Assembly (NCBI GenBank): GCA_025359665.1
Contig: JANYFU010000299.1
Coordinates: forward strand, 1-44,101
Length of the DNA stretch: 44,101 nucleotides
Reading direction: 5' to 3'
From: Caulobacteraceae bacterium
GTDB taxonomy: Bacteria; Pseudomonadota; Alphaproteobacteria; Caulobacterales; Caulobacteraceae
The notes below the pieces were generated by a model that was not told the DNA's origin, did not search any database, and saw nothing but the letters and a program-made list of their open reading frames with translations. A program made the position numbers and the translations under genes. Positions 1 to 6,960 of the stretch are shown here, piece after piece (the first letter of the stretch is position 1; every line of letters begins with the position of its first letter).

Positions 1-1
1 G

Positions 2-1138
2 GACCGCGCCGGCGCCGTCGAGGTGTTGATGCCGACGCTGCAGCTCGCCGACCTGTGGCGGGAGAGCGGCCGGTATGACGACTATGGCGCGGAGATGCTG
101 CGGATCACCGACCGGCACGACCGCGAGCTGCTCTACGGACCCACCAACGAGGAGATGATCACCGAAATCTTCCGGGCCTATGTAAAGAGCTATAAGGAAT
201 TGCCCAAGAACCTCTATCATATCCAATGGAAGTTCCGCGATGAGCAGCGCCCCCGTTTCGGGGTGATGCGCGGCCGGGAATTTCTCATGAAAGACGCATA
301 TTCCTTTGATATTAATGAGGAATGTGCCAAGGAGACTTACAATCGTATGTTCGTGGCCTATCTGCGCGCCTTCAAGCGCATGGGTCTCAAGGCGGTGCCG
401 ATGCGGGCTGAAACCGGGCCGATCGGGGGCGATCTGTCCCACGAGTTCATCGTGCTGGCGCAGACCGGCGAGTCGGCGGTGTTCCTGGACCGCCGGATGC
501 TCGATCTGCCGGTGCCGGGCGACGACGTCGACTATTTTGCCGATCTCTCGGGCGTGGTCGCCGACTGGACGACGCTTTATGCCGCTACGGAAGATGTGCA
601 CGACGCGGCCCGCTATGAGGCGGAAACGGCGCCCGAGGATCGGCTGACGGCCCGGGGGATCGAGGTCGGCCAGACGTTCTTCTTCGGCGATAAATACTCC
701 AAGCCCATGAAGGCCACGGTCAGCGGACCCGACGGCGTCGATGTCCCCGTCCAAATGGGCAGCTACGGTGTTGGGGTTTCGCGTTTGGTCGGGGCGCTGA
801 TCGAGGCCAGCCATGATGACGCCGGAATCATCTGGCCCGAGGCTGTGGCTCCTTTCGGGGTAGGGATCATCAGCCTGCGGCCCGGTGACGCCGCCGTCGA
901 CGCGGCCTGCGAGACGGCCTACGCGGCGCTTACTTTGGCTGGCAAGGAGCCCCTGCTCGACGACAGCGACGACCGGCCGGGCGGCAAGTTCGCCACCATG
1001 GATCTTATCGGCCTGCCCTGGCAGTTGATCATCGGGCCTCGCGGACTGGCTGGCGGGACGGTGGAGCTGAAGCGTCGCGCGACGGGCGAACGACAGACCC
1101 TTTCTCTGGTTGACGCGTTGGCGGCGATCATTGGCTGA
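2..1138 (+). CDS. proS: Prolyl-tRNA synthetase, 3' portion (5' end outside window)
   Basis: Charges tRNA-Pro with proline in the cytoplasm. The reading frame is open from the left edge, so about 378 residues are visible and the N-terminus is missing. Class II synthetase motif 2 is seen in the [10 protein letters not shown]...[11 protein letters not shown] region, and motif 3 around [10 protein letters not shown]. The C-terminal anticodon-binding domain follows (GVGIISL onward, with a GGKFA segment). Motif 2 is joined to motif 3 by only a short linker, so the YbaK-like editing insertion of the long bacterial ProS is absent. This fits the short ProS usual in alphaproteobacteria. lolC starts 16 bases downstream, so the two are probably cotranscribed. 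Identity is near certain; only the true start cannot be judged. Confidence 0.96.
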   Translation, partial: DRAGAVEVLMPTLQLADLWRESGRYDDYGAEMLRITDRHDRELLYGPTNEEMITEIFRAYVKSYKELPKNLYHIQWKFRDEQRPRFGVMRGREFLMKDAYSFDINEECAKETYNRMFVAYLRAFKRMGLKAVPMRAETGPIGGDLSHEFIVLAQTGESAVFLDRRMLDLPVPGDDVDYFADLSGVVADWTTLYAATEDVHDAARYEAETAPEDRLTARGIEVGQTFFFGDKYSKPMKATVSGPDGVDVPVQMGSYGVGVSRLVGALIEASHDDAGIIWPEAVAPFGVGIISLRPGDAAVDAACETAYAALTLAGKEPLLDDSDDRPGGKFATMDLIGLPWQLIIGPRGLAGGTVELKRRATGERQTLSLVDALAAIIG

Positions 1139-1154
1139 GCGGCTGGCGCGATCG

Positions 1155-2423
1155 ATGACCGCCGCCCCCTTCGGCGCCTGGGAACGGGCTATTGCCGTTC
1201 GCTACCTGCTGACCAAGCGCAGCCACGGCGGCGTGGCGCTGATCTCGATCATCTCCTTCACCGCCATCGCCCTTGCCGTGGCGGCTCTGATCATCACCAT
1301 GTCGATCATGAACGGGTTTCGCGGGGAGCTGTCGTCGAAGATTCTCGGCTTCAACGGCCACGCCTATGTGGTCGGTGGCTATATGACGCCCGATGGACGC
1401 GACGCGGCGACGCGGCGCATCCGGCAGGTCCCCGGCGTGGTCCAGGCGATGCCGCTGGTCGAGTCCCAGGCGCTGGTGCAGGGGCCCTCGGCGGCGGCCG
1501 GAGCCGTGGTTCGCGGCATCCGGCCCGAGGATCTGCGCGCCACCGCAATCATCGCCGGCAACATGAAGGCGGGGTCGCTTAGGGGTTTTGGTGTTGGCGA
1601 TGACGGTGGCGACCTGGTTCTGGTCGGTCAGAAACTGGCCGAGAGCCTGGGCCTGAACGTCGGCGATCCGATTTCGATCATCTCGCCGACCGGTGGGGAC
1701 ACGGCCTTCGGCGCCATGCCGCCCAGCAAGAGCTACATCATCGGCGGCCTGTTCTCGGTGGGCATGAGCGAATACGACCAGACGTTCATCTACATGCCGC
1801 TGACCCAGGCCCAGCTGCTGTTCGGCCGCGACCATGCGGTGGATTTCATCGAGGTCAAGCTGGACGACCCGGACAAGGCGCCGGGACTGAAGGCCACGCT
1901 GGCGGCGGCGGCCGGACCCGGAGCGGTGGTCACCGACTGGACCGAGCGCAACCGGGCCTATTTCGGAGCGCTCGAAGTCGAGCACAACGTCATGCGCCTG
2001 ATCTTCATGTTCATCGTCGCCCTGGCGGCGCTGAACATCATTTCGGGCCTGGTCATGCTGGTGAAGAACAAGGGGCGGGATATCGCCATCCTGCGCACCA
2101 TCGGCGCCTCTCGCGGTTCGATCCTGCGAATTTTCTTCATGGCCGGCGCCAGCATCGGCCTGGCCGGAACCCTCTCCGGTTTGATCTTCGGCCTGGTGTT
2201 CTGTCTGAATATCGAGGCGATCCAACGCTTTATCGAATGGATCACCGGCGTGCAGGTGTTCAACGCCGACGTCTATTTCCTCTCCCATGTACCGGCCAAG
2301 GTGGATTGGCTGGAGGTGGCGGGGGTGTCGGCCTGGGCGCTGTTCGCGGCCTTCACCTTCACCCTGCTCCCCGCCTGGCGCGCCTCCCGGCTCGATCCGG
2401 TGGAGGCGCTTCGTTATGAGTGA
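1155..2423 (+). CDS. lolC: Lipoprotein-releasing ABC transporter permease LolC/E
   Basis: Inner-membrane subunit of the LolCDE-type complex, which extracts outer-membrane lipoproteins and hands them to LolA. The 422-residue product has one membrane segment near residues 28-50 (after KRSHGGVALISI), a periplasmic domain of about 220 residues (residues 50-275) and a C-terminal FtsX-like domain with three membrane segments ending in ASRLDPVEALRYE. The frame is open further upstream to 1110, inside proS. I chose ATG 1155 because family members begin shortly before the FGAWERAIAVRYL segment and it sits just after the proS stop. Only one permease gene is present, which suggests a LolC/LolE hybrid (LolF-like) homodimer; that is inference. 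The end overlaps lolD by 8 bases. Confidence 0.93.
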   Translation: MTAAPFGAWERAIAVRYLLTKRSHGGVALISIISFTAIALAVAALIITMSIMNGFRGELSSKILGFNGHAYVVGGYMTPDGRDAATRRIRQVPGVVQAMPLVESQALVQGPSAAAGAVVRGIRPEDLRATAIIAGNMKAGSLRGFGVGDDGGDLVLVGQKLAESLGLNVGDPISIISPTGGDTAFGAMPPSKSYIIGGLFSVGMSEYDQTFIYMPLTQAQLLFGRDHAVDFIEVKLDDPDKAPGLKATLAAAAGPGAVVTDWTERNRAYFGALEVEHNVMRLIFMFIVALAALNIISGLVMLVKNKGRDIAILRTIGASRGSILRIFFMAGASIGLAGTLSGLIFGLVFCLNIEAIQRFIEWITGVQVFNADVYFLSHVPAKVDWLEVAGVSAWALFAAFTFTLLPAWRASRLDPVEALRYE

Positions 2424-3099
2424 TCCGGTCCTGGTCATCGAAGGCCTTCGGCGCGTCTATGCAACGGGGCAGGGGCTCCTTGAGGTGCTGAAGGGCGCTG
2501 ACCTGACCGTCGCCGCCGGGGAAATCGTCGGGCTGGTGGGTCCGTCCGGATCGGGCAAGTCGTCGCTGCTGCATGCCGCCGGCCTGCTGGAGCGGCCGAC
2601 GTCAGGAACCATCCGCATCGGCGGCGAGGATTGCGGCGCGCTGGACGATCGCGCCCGGACCCAGATCCGGCTGAACCAGATCGGCTTCGTCTATCAGTTC
2701 CACCATCTGCTGCCGGAATTCAGTGCGCTGGACAATGTGGCCCTGCCGGCCCTGATCGCCGGCCAACCCAGGCGCGAGGCGCTGGCTCGGGCCGAAGGCC
2801 TGCTGATAGGCCTGGGGCTGTCAGCGCGCCTCAAGCACCAGCCGGCGCAGCTTTCCGGCGGCGAACAACAGCGAGTTGCACTGGCCCGGGCCTTGACCAA
2901 CGAACCACGCCTGTTGCTGGCCGACGAGCCGACCGGCAATCTTGATCCCGCGACTTCCGAGGAAGTGTTCCTGAATCTGAGGGATCTGGTCCGCTCCACC
3001 GGCGTGGCCGCCTTGATCGCCACCCACAACATGGAGATGATCCGCCACATGGACCGCGTGCTGACGGTCAAGGACGGCAGGGTGGTCCCGCGCGACTGA
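2416..3099 (+). CDS. lolD: Lipoprotein-releasing ABC transporter ATPase LolD
   Basis: Cytoplasmic ATPase that powers lipoprotein release together with LolC. The 227-residue product has a Walker A motif GPSGSGKSS at residues 42-50, Q-loop Q94, signature LSGGEQQRVALARAL starting at 146, Walker B LLLADEP around 167-172 and H-loop H204. The LSGGEQQR form is typical of the LolD/MacB branch. ATG 2416 lies inside the end of lolC (8-base overlap), giving translational coupling; the longer frame from 2287 is read-through of the overlapping gene. The stop is only 6 bases from the convergent stop of the serine protease gene. Confidence 0.95.
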   Translation: MSDPVLVIEGLRRVYATGQGLLEVLKGADLTVAAGEIVGLVGPSGSGKSSLLHAAGLLERPTSGTIRIGGEDCGALDDRARTQIRLNQIGFVYQFHHLLPEFSALDNVALPALIAGQPRREALARAEGLLIGLGLSARLKHQPAQLSGGEQQRVALARALTNEPRLLLADEPTGNLDPATSEEVFLNLRDLVRSTGVAALIATHNMEMIRHMDRVLTVKDGRVVPRD

Positions 3100-3105
3100 G
3101 CACTG

Positions 3106-4371
3106 CTACTTCGGTTCGGCGCTCAGGAAATCCAGGGCGTCGCCGATCGGGGTGAACAGGTTGATGTCCAGCGGCGCGCCGCCAATGCTGTAGCCAGCCT
3201 CGGTAATCGCTACGACCTGACCCTTGTCGTCGAGCAGGGGGCCACCGCTACTGCCGGGATTCACCGAAACATCGCTCTGAATGTAGTTCAGGCCTTCGAA
3301 GGTGCGGTTAGCCGAGACGATCCCGCGCGTAACCGTGCTCTGGAACTTCTCACCCAGTGGCGCGCCGATGGCGAATACCGGATCGCCGGGTTGCGGGGGA
3401 TCACGCCGCAAACGCAGGGGTTTTCGTCCCCGCGGATCGGTTTTCACCAAGGCGACATCTCGCGCCTTGTCGCCGCGGATCACTTCGCCGAGCCCCTCGA
3501 TGCCGTCAGGCCAGCGAATCTTCACGAACTTGGCGTCGCCGACGACATGGCGATCGGTCAGCAGCAGGCCATCGGCGGAGACTAGGAAGGCGCTGCCCTG
3601 AGCTTCGCCCGCGAAGATCAGCACCACTGACGCAACGGCGTCGCTGATCGGCCGCTGAGTGGCTGTGTTGGCCCCGTTGAGGGCGATTGGCTCCTGCTTG
3701 ACCGGCTTTGCAAGTTCTCCGGCCTGGAGCGGGGCGCCGATGAACGCCTCGCGGAAGGCGCTGGAGGCGATCAACCCACGCACGTTTTCCTTGAACGCCC
3801 CCACCATCAGAGCTTCCCGACCACTGGCGCTGTTGGTCTTCGATTCGAAGCCACCCTTGGTGTCGATCTTGGCCAGCACCGTCTTCTGGATCGAGGAATA
3901 GATCTGCCATTGCATGGTCATGTCCGCCGAACCGTGCGCGCTGGTCAGGCTTGCGCCCTGCAGGCAGTAGTCCACATCGATGTCATTGATGATTCCACCA
4001 ACCTGCATATCGCCGGTGGTGGTCTCCTTCTCGAAAATGTTGTCGTTGTCGCCTTCGACCTTGAACCCCGCCGACTTCATCTCGGCCCGGAAAGCGTCGA
4101 CATAGACCGCCGATTTGATTTCCTCCTGCCCGCCCTTCCAGACAACCTTGGCCCAGGGAATGCAGAAGATACCGCCATGCGGGCTCGCCCATTCCTTGCC
4201 TGGGGTCAGTTTCGCCACGAGGTGGGTGAAGGCGAAGGGCCTTACTTCCGAGCCTTCGGGAAGCGTGGGCACCGTAACGGAAGGCGGCAGGACGACCGAT
4301 GTCTGAGCCGCCCCTATTTGAGCGCCGAGGAGCATGCCGACCGCCGCAACCAGCGCCATGGATACCCGCAT
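3106..4371 (-). CDS. Secreted trypsin-like (DegP/S1C-like) serine protease with unknown N-terminal domain
   Basis: A 421-residue exported protein. A signal peptide is clear (MRVSMALVAAVGM...GAAQT, cleavage near residue 23). The C-terminal half (about 240-420) is an S1-type protease with the full triad: H275 in LLTDRHVVG, D305 in ARDVALVK and S375 in NPGSSGGPL. No PDZ domain follows, unlike DegP or DegS. The N-terminal domain (about 25-235) has three cysteines (C70, C136 and none obvious beyond) and matches no family I recognise. I chose ATG 4371 over the frame start at 4431 because a GGGGGG ribosome-binding site lies just upstream and it begins the signal peptide. It is divergent from the amidohydrolase gene. 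The fold is sure; the substrate is unknown. Confidence 0.85.
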   Translation of the reverse strand: MRVSMALVAAVGMLLGAQIGAAQTSVVLPPSVTVPTLPEGSEVRPFAFTHLVAKLTPGKEWASPHGGIFCIPWAKVVWKGGQEEIKSAVYVDAFRAEMKSAGFKVEGDNDNIFEKETTTGDMQVGGIINDIDVDYCLQGASLTSAHGSADMTMQWQIYSSIQKTVLAKIDTKGGFESKTNSASGREALMVGAFKENVRGLIASSAFREAFIGAPLQAGELAKPVKQEPIALNGANTATQRPISDAVASVVLIFAGEAQGSAFLVSADGLLLTDRHVVGDAKFVKIRWPDGIEGLGEVIRGDKARDVALVKTDPRGRKPLRLRRDPPQPGDPVFAIGAPLGEKFQSTVTRGIVSANRTFEGLNYIQSDVSVNPGSSGGPLLDDKGQVVAITEAGYSIGGAPLDINLFTPIGDALDFLSAEPK

Positions 4372-4455
4372 CGCAACCCCCCGGTTCAGTTCAACTCGAC
4401 AAGACAACCGCGACCTATCAAACAGATTCACCGGTTCAAGTTAAGGGGAGTCACC
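4372..4455. promoter_or_regulatory. Divergent intergenic region, protease / amidohydrolase
   Basis: This 84-base region must hold promoters for both divergent genes. I see a good ribosome-binding site for each (GGGGGG before 4371 on the minus strand, AAGGGGAG at 4443-4450 on the plus strand). The octamer CCGGTTCA occurs twice exactly 50 bases apart. No convincing -35/-10 pair was found by eye. Confidence 0.5.
4381..4438. repeat. Direct repeat of CCGGTTCA, 50-base period
   Basis: CCGGTTCA occurs at 4381-4388 and 4431-4438. Each copy is followed by a similar GTT or AGTT sequence. They bracket the centre of the divergent promoter region and could be paired protein-binding sites, but two octamers alone are weak evidence. 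Confidence 0.35.
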
Positions 4456-5796
4456 ATGCCCACCAACACCATTCGCCCAGGGGCCGCGCTGACGGTTCTG
4501 GGCCTCATGGCGACTCTCGCGACTCCCGCCCGGGCGCTTGACGTCAAGACCGTGGCACCGGCCATCGTCGACGAGATCGCCGCCGACTATCCGCGCATGG
4601 AGGCGCTCTACAGGGACCTCCACGCTCATCCCGAGCTGGGATTTCAGGAAACGCGGACCGCAGCCAAGCTGGCCGTGGAGATGCGGCGCTTCGGCTTCAC
4701 TGTCACCGAGGGGGTCGGCAAGACAGGCGTGGTGGCGATCTACAAAAATGGCCCCGGCCCCCTGGTTATGGTGCGTACCGAGCTGGACGCCCTGCCCATG
4801 AAGGAACGCACGGGCTTGCCCTACGCCAGCGAGGCCAAGGCCAACTGGCAGGGCCGTGAAACCTATGTCGCTCACAGTTGTGGTCACGACTCGCATATGG
4901 CGATCTGGACCGGCACGGCAAAGGCGCTGCTCGACATGAAGTCCAAATGGAGCGGGACCCTGATGTTCATTGGCCAGCCAGCCGAGGAGGGCGGCGGCGG
5001 CGCCCGAGCCATGCTGACGGACGGCCTCTACACCCGCTTTGGCGGTAAGCCGGACTATGCCTTCGCCATTCACGTGGGATCGGGCGTCGCGGGAGAGGTT
5101 TCCTATAGGGCCGGACCGGTCACCTCGGCCGCTGATAGCCTGACCATAATCTTCCATGGCCGCGGCGCGCATGGATCGATGCCCAACCAGTCCATCGATC
5201 CGGTGCTGATGGCCGCCAGGTTCACCGAGGACGTACAGAGCGTGATCAGCCGGGAAAAGGACCCGTTCGCCTTCGGTGTGGTCACGGTGGGCGCCATCCA
5301 GGCAGGTTCGGCGGGCAATATCATTCCGGACACCGCCGAGCTGAAGGGCACGATCCGCAGCTATGACGAAACCGTGCGCCAGCGCATCGTCGACGGGGTG
5401 CGCCGCACCGCCGCCGGGGTAGCCGCGATGTCGGGCGCGCCCGCGCCCGATGTGGACTTCGGCGAGTCGGCCTATTCGGTGATCAACGACGACGCCCTGA
5501 CCGCTCGCACCGCCGTGGTGCTGAAGGCGGCATTCGGCGACCGGCTGCACGAGGACGCGCGGCCATGGACGGCCAGCGAGGATTTCTCCGATTTCGTGCG
5601 GGCCGGCGTGCCGGGAACCTATCTGAGCCTGGGGGGCCTCGATCCGGCCCTGATCGCCGCCGACAAGGCCAAGGGCGAACCCGTACCTACCAACCATTCG
5701 CCGTTCTTCGCGCCGCTGCCCGAGCCGACCATCAAGGCGGGGGTAGAGGCCATGACCCTGACGGTGATGAATGCGATGCCGCCGAAACACTCGTAA
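4456..5796 (+). CDS. Secreted M20D-family amidohydrolase/carboxypeptidase
   Basis: A zinc hydrolase related to hippurate hydrolase, AbgB and N-acyl-amino-acid amidohydrolases. The 446-residue protein starts with a signal peptide (about residues 1-28, cleavage after ARA). Metal ligands are visible: the HSCGHDSHM motif with C142 and H144, the glutamates of QPAEE (177-178), H206 in AIHVGSG, and a histidine in the C-terminal NHSPFF motif. H58 and E60 of HAHPELGF are typical of M20D. The dimerisation domain is inserted near 215-330. ATG 4456 has an AAGGGGAG ribosome-binding site. The substrate cannot be read from sequence; a periplasmic role in releasing amino acids or cleaving peptide or acyl amides is inferred from the signal peptide. 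Confidence 0.88.
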   Translation: MPTNTIRPGAALTVLGLMATLATPARALDVKTVAPAIVDEIAADYPRMEALYRDLHAHPELGFQETRTAAKLAVEMRRFGFTVTEGVGKTGVVAIYKNGPGPLVMVRTELDALPMKERTGLPYASEAKANWQGRETYVAHSCGHDSHMAIWTGTAKALLDMKSKWSGTLMFIGQPAEEGGGGARAMLTDGLYTRFGGKPDYAFAIHVGSGVAGEVSYRAGPVTSAADSLTIIFHGRGAHGSMPNQSIDPVLMAARFTEDVQSVISREKDPFAFGVVTVGAIQAGSAGNIIPDTAELKGTIRSYDETVRQRIVDGVRRTAAGVAAMSGAPAPDVDFGESAYSVINDDALTARTAVVLKAAFGDRLHEDARPWTASEDFSDFVRAGVPGTYLSLGGLDPALIAADKAKGEPVPTNHSPFFAPLPEPTIKAGVEAMTLTVMNAMPPKHS

Positions 5797-5883
5797 CGCC
5801 GACTTGGCGGCCCTACGTTCACAATCGGTTCAGGTCGCGCGCTTTAGATAGGCGATAGCGGTCGAAATCCAAAGGACATTCCG

Positions 5884-6705
5884 ATGACCAATCCGAAATA
5901 CGGACCCGCTGTCACGGCCATGGCCGCGATTCTCGCCCTAGCGACAGCAGTCGAAACCAGTGCAGCCGCGGCCCAGTCTGGGCCAGGCGGCTATCAGGAC
6001 AATGGCTACCCGAACAACGGATACCCCAACAACGGCGCTCCGCCTCCGGCGCCAAATGGTCAGGGACCTAGTGGCTATCAGGGCGGTCAATATCAGGGAA
6101 ATCAAAACCAAGGCGGCCAATACCAAGGCGATCAATCGCAAGGTGGCCAATATCAGAGCCGCGCCGGTGGTCCCGCGCCGCCGCCGGGACAATATGCGCC
6201 TCCGCCCACCGGTTACGAGCGGCCCGGCGCGCCGTATGACGGGCGCGCTCAGCAGTATGATCGGGAATACGCCGACCGCTATTCCCGCTGGGCGGCGCAA
6301 TATTGCATCGACCGCCGCAACGACAACACCGCCGCCGGGGCGGTGATCGGCGGGGTGCTGGGCGCCATTATCGGTTCGAGCGTCGCCGGCCGCGGCGATC
6401 GCGGGGCGGGCGCCTTCGTGGGCGGAGCCCTGGGGGCGGGAACCGGCGCCATCATCGGGTCACAGAGCAGCGGCCCCGGCGGTTGTCCGCCCGGCTACTA
6501 TGCCCGGTCCGGCGCGCCAACCTTCGTCTACGGCGGCCCGGCTTATGGCGTTGTGACCGGCCCGTCCTGGTACAACCCTTGGGTGTGGTCGGGCGGCGCT
6601 TGGGTCTATCGCCCCTACCGCTACTGGTATTTCACCAACGCCAGCCCCTATTGGCAGCCAGGTTGGCGGCCAGGGTACTACCGTTACCACTATCGGCATT
6701 GGTAG
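5884..6705 (+). CDS. Exported glycine-zipper protein with Gln/Gly/Tyr repeats
   Basis: A 273-residue envelope protein of unknown function. It has a signal peptide (about 1-30, AAAAQ cleavage region). A low-complexity Asn/Gly/Tyr/Pro/Gln region (31-120) includes a ten-residue repeat GGQYQGNQNQ / GGQYQGDQSQ / GGQYQ at residues 67-91. A short segment contains C141 (QYCIDRR). A glycine-zipper membrane-inserting region follows at about 150-193 (GAVIGGVLGAIIG and GAFVGGALGAGTGAIIG). The C-terminus is rich in Tyr and Trp (YNPWVW, YWYF, YRYHYRHW). The glycine zipper resembles the YMGG/17-kDa surface antigen group. AAAGGA before ATG 5884 is the ribosome-binding site. The architecture is sure; function is not assignable. 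Confidence 0.75.
   Translation: MTNPKYGPAVTAMAAILALATAVETSAAAAQSGPGGYQDNGYPNNGYPNNGAPPPAPNGQGPSGYQGGQYQGNQNQGGQYQGDQSQGGQYQSRAGGPAPPPGQYAPPPTGYERPGAPYDGRAQQYDREYADRYSRWAAQYCIDRRNDNTAAGAVIGGVLGAIIGSSVAGRGDRGAGAFVGGALGAGTGAIIGSQSSGPGGCPPGYYARSGAPTFVYGGPAYGVVTGPSWYNPWVWSGGAWVYRPYRYWYFTNASPYWQPGWRPGYYRYHYRHW
6082..6156 (+). repeat. 30-base in-frame tandem repeat (2.5 copies)
   Basis: Units lie at 6082-6111, 6112-6141 and 6142-6156 (partial). They encode GGQYQGNQNQ, GGQYQGDQSQ and GGQYQ. They differ mostly at third codon positions, so the repeat is kept at protein level. It lies within the glycine-zipper protein gene. Confidence 0.8.
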
Positions 6706-6828
6706 GGCTGTCACCGGAGACCAGCCTATCGCCTAGTGGCGCCGCCGCCGTCACTAGGCAGATTCAAGCTTGACGGCGGCCGTATCTTCCGCGAGAACAA
6801 AACAAGAACTTTCGGTGGAGGTATGATA
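6706..6828 (+). other. Intergenic region with two hairpins
   Basis: Directly after the glycine-zipper gene, GGCTG (6706-6710) can pair with CAGCC (6722-6726). A stronger hairpin follows: GCCTAGTG (6731-6738) with CACTAGGC (6752-6759), extended inward by a G-T and two G-C pairs to about 11 pairs around a 7-base loop. No T-run follows, so it is either a Rho-assisted 3' end stabiliser or a leader element of the small ORF and dnaE. A TTGACG -35-like hexamer occurs at 6769-6774 without a clear -10. Confidence 0.5.
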
Positions 6829-6918
6829 ATGTATCGGTTCGCTCGCGAAACGCTGGCTCTCGCTTCGGTGGCCGGTTTTGTCTGGATGGTTTGTCAAGTC
6901 GCGGGCTTCGCGGGATAG
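6829..6918 (+). CDS. Probable 29-residue single-pass membrane peptide
   Basis: A short frame just upstream of dnaE (stop 42 bases before the dnaE start). GGAGG at 6817-6821 is a strong ribosome-binding site with 7-base spacing to ATG 6829; the ATG at 6823 would be only one base away. The product begins MYRFARETLALASVAG and continues as one hydrophobic helix (FVWMVCQVAGFAG) after a short charged N-terminus, the usual shape of small bacterial membrane proteins. No family is recognised. Support is the ribosome-binding site, the composition and the position; conservation could not be tested. Confidence 0.55.
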   Translation: MYRFARETLALASVAGFVWMVCQVAGFAG

Positions 6919-6960
6919 AATTGGATTGGCGATTCGCCTCGCGGGTCTGGAGATTGAACG

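Noticed and set aside
1128..2438. 436-codon open frame on the minus strand opposite lolC
   Set aside because: The product is rich in Arg, His, Gly and Asp with no domain, and lies exactly opposite a clear LolC; it is a GC-rich shadow frame.
3910..4455. N-terminal extension of the amidohydrolase frame across the protease gene
   Set aside because: The extension overlaps the protease N-terminus, lacks homology, and would bury the signal peptide that begins at 4456.
4441..5790. 449-codon open frame on the minus strand opposite the amidohydrolase
   Set aside because: No ribosome-binding site or recognisable domain, and the plus strand encodes an intact M20 enzyme with all ligands.
6769..6774. 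TTGACG as a Caulobacter-type -35 before dnaE
   Set aside because: No GCTANAWC-like -10 lies 10-14 bases downstream, so it was not called a promoter.
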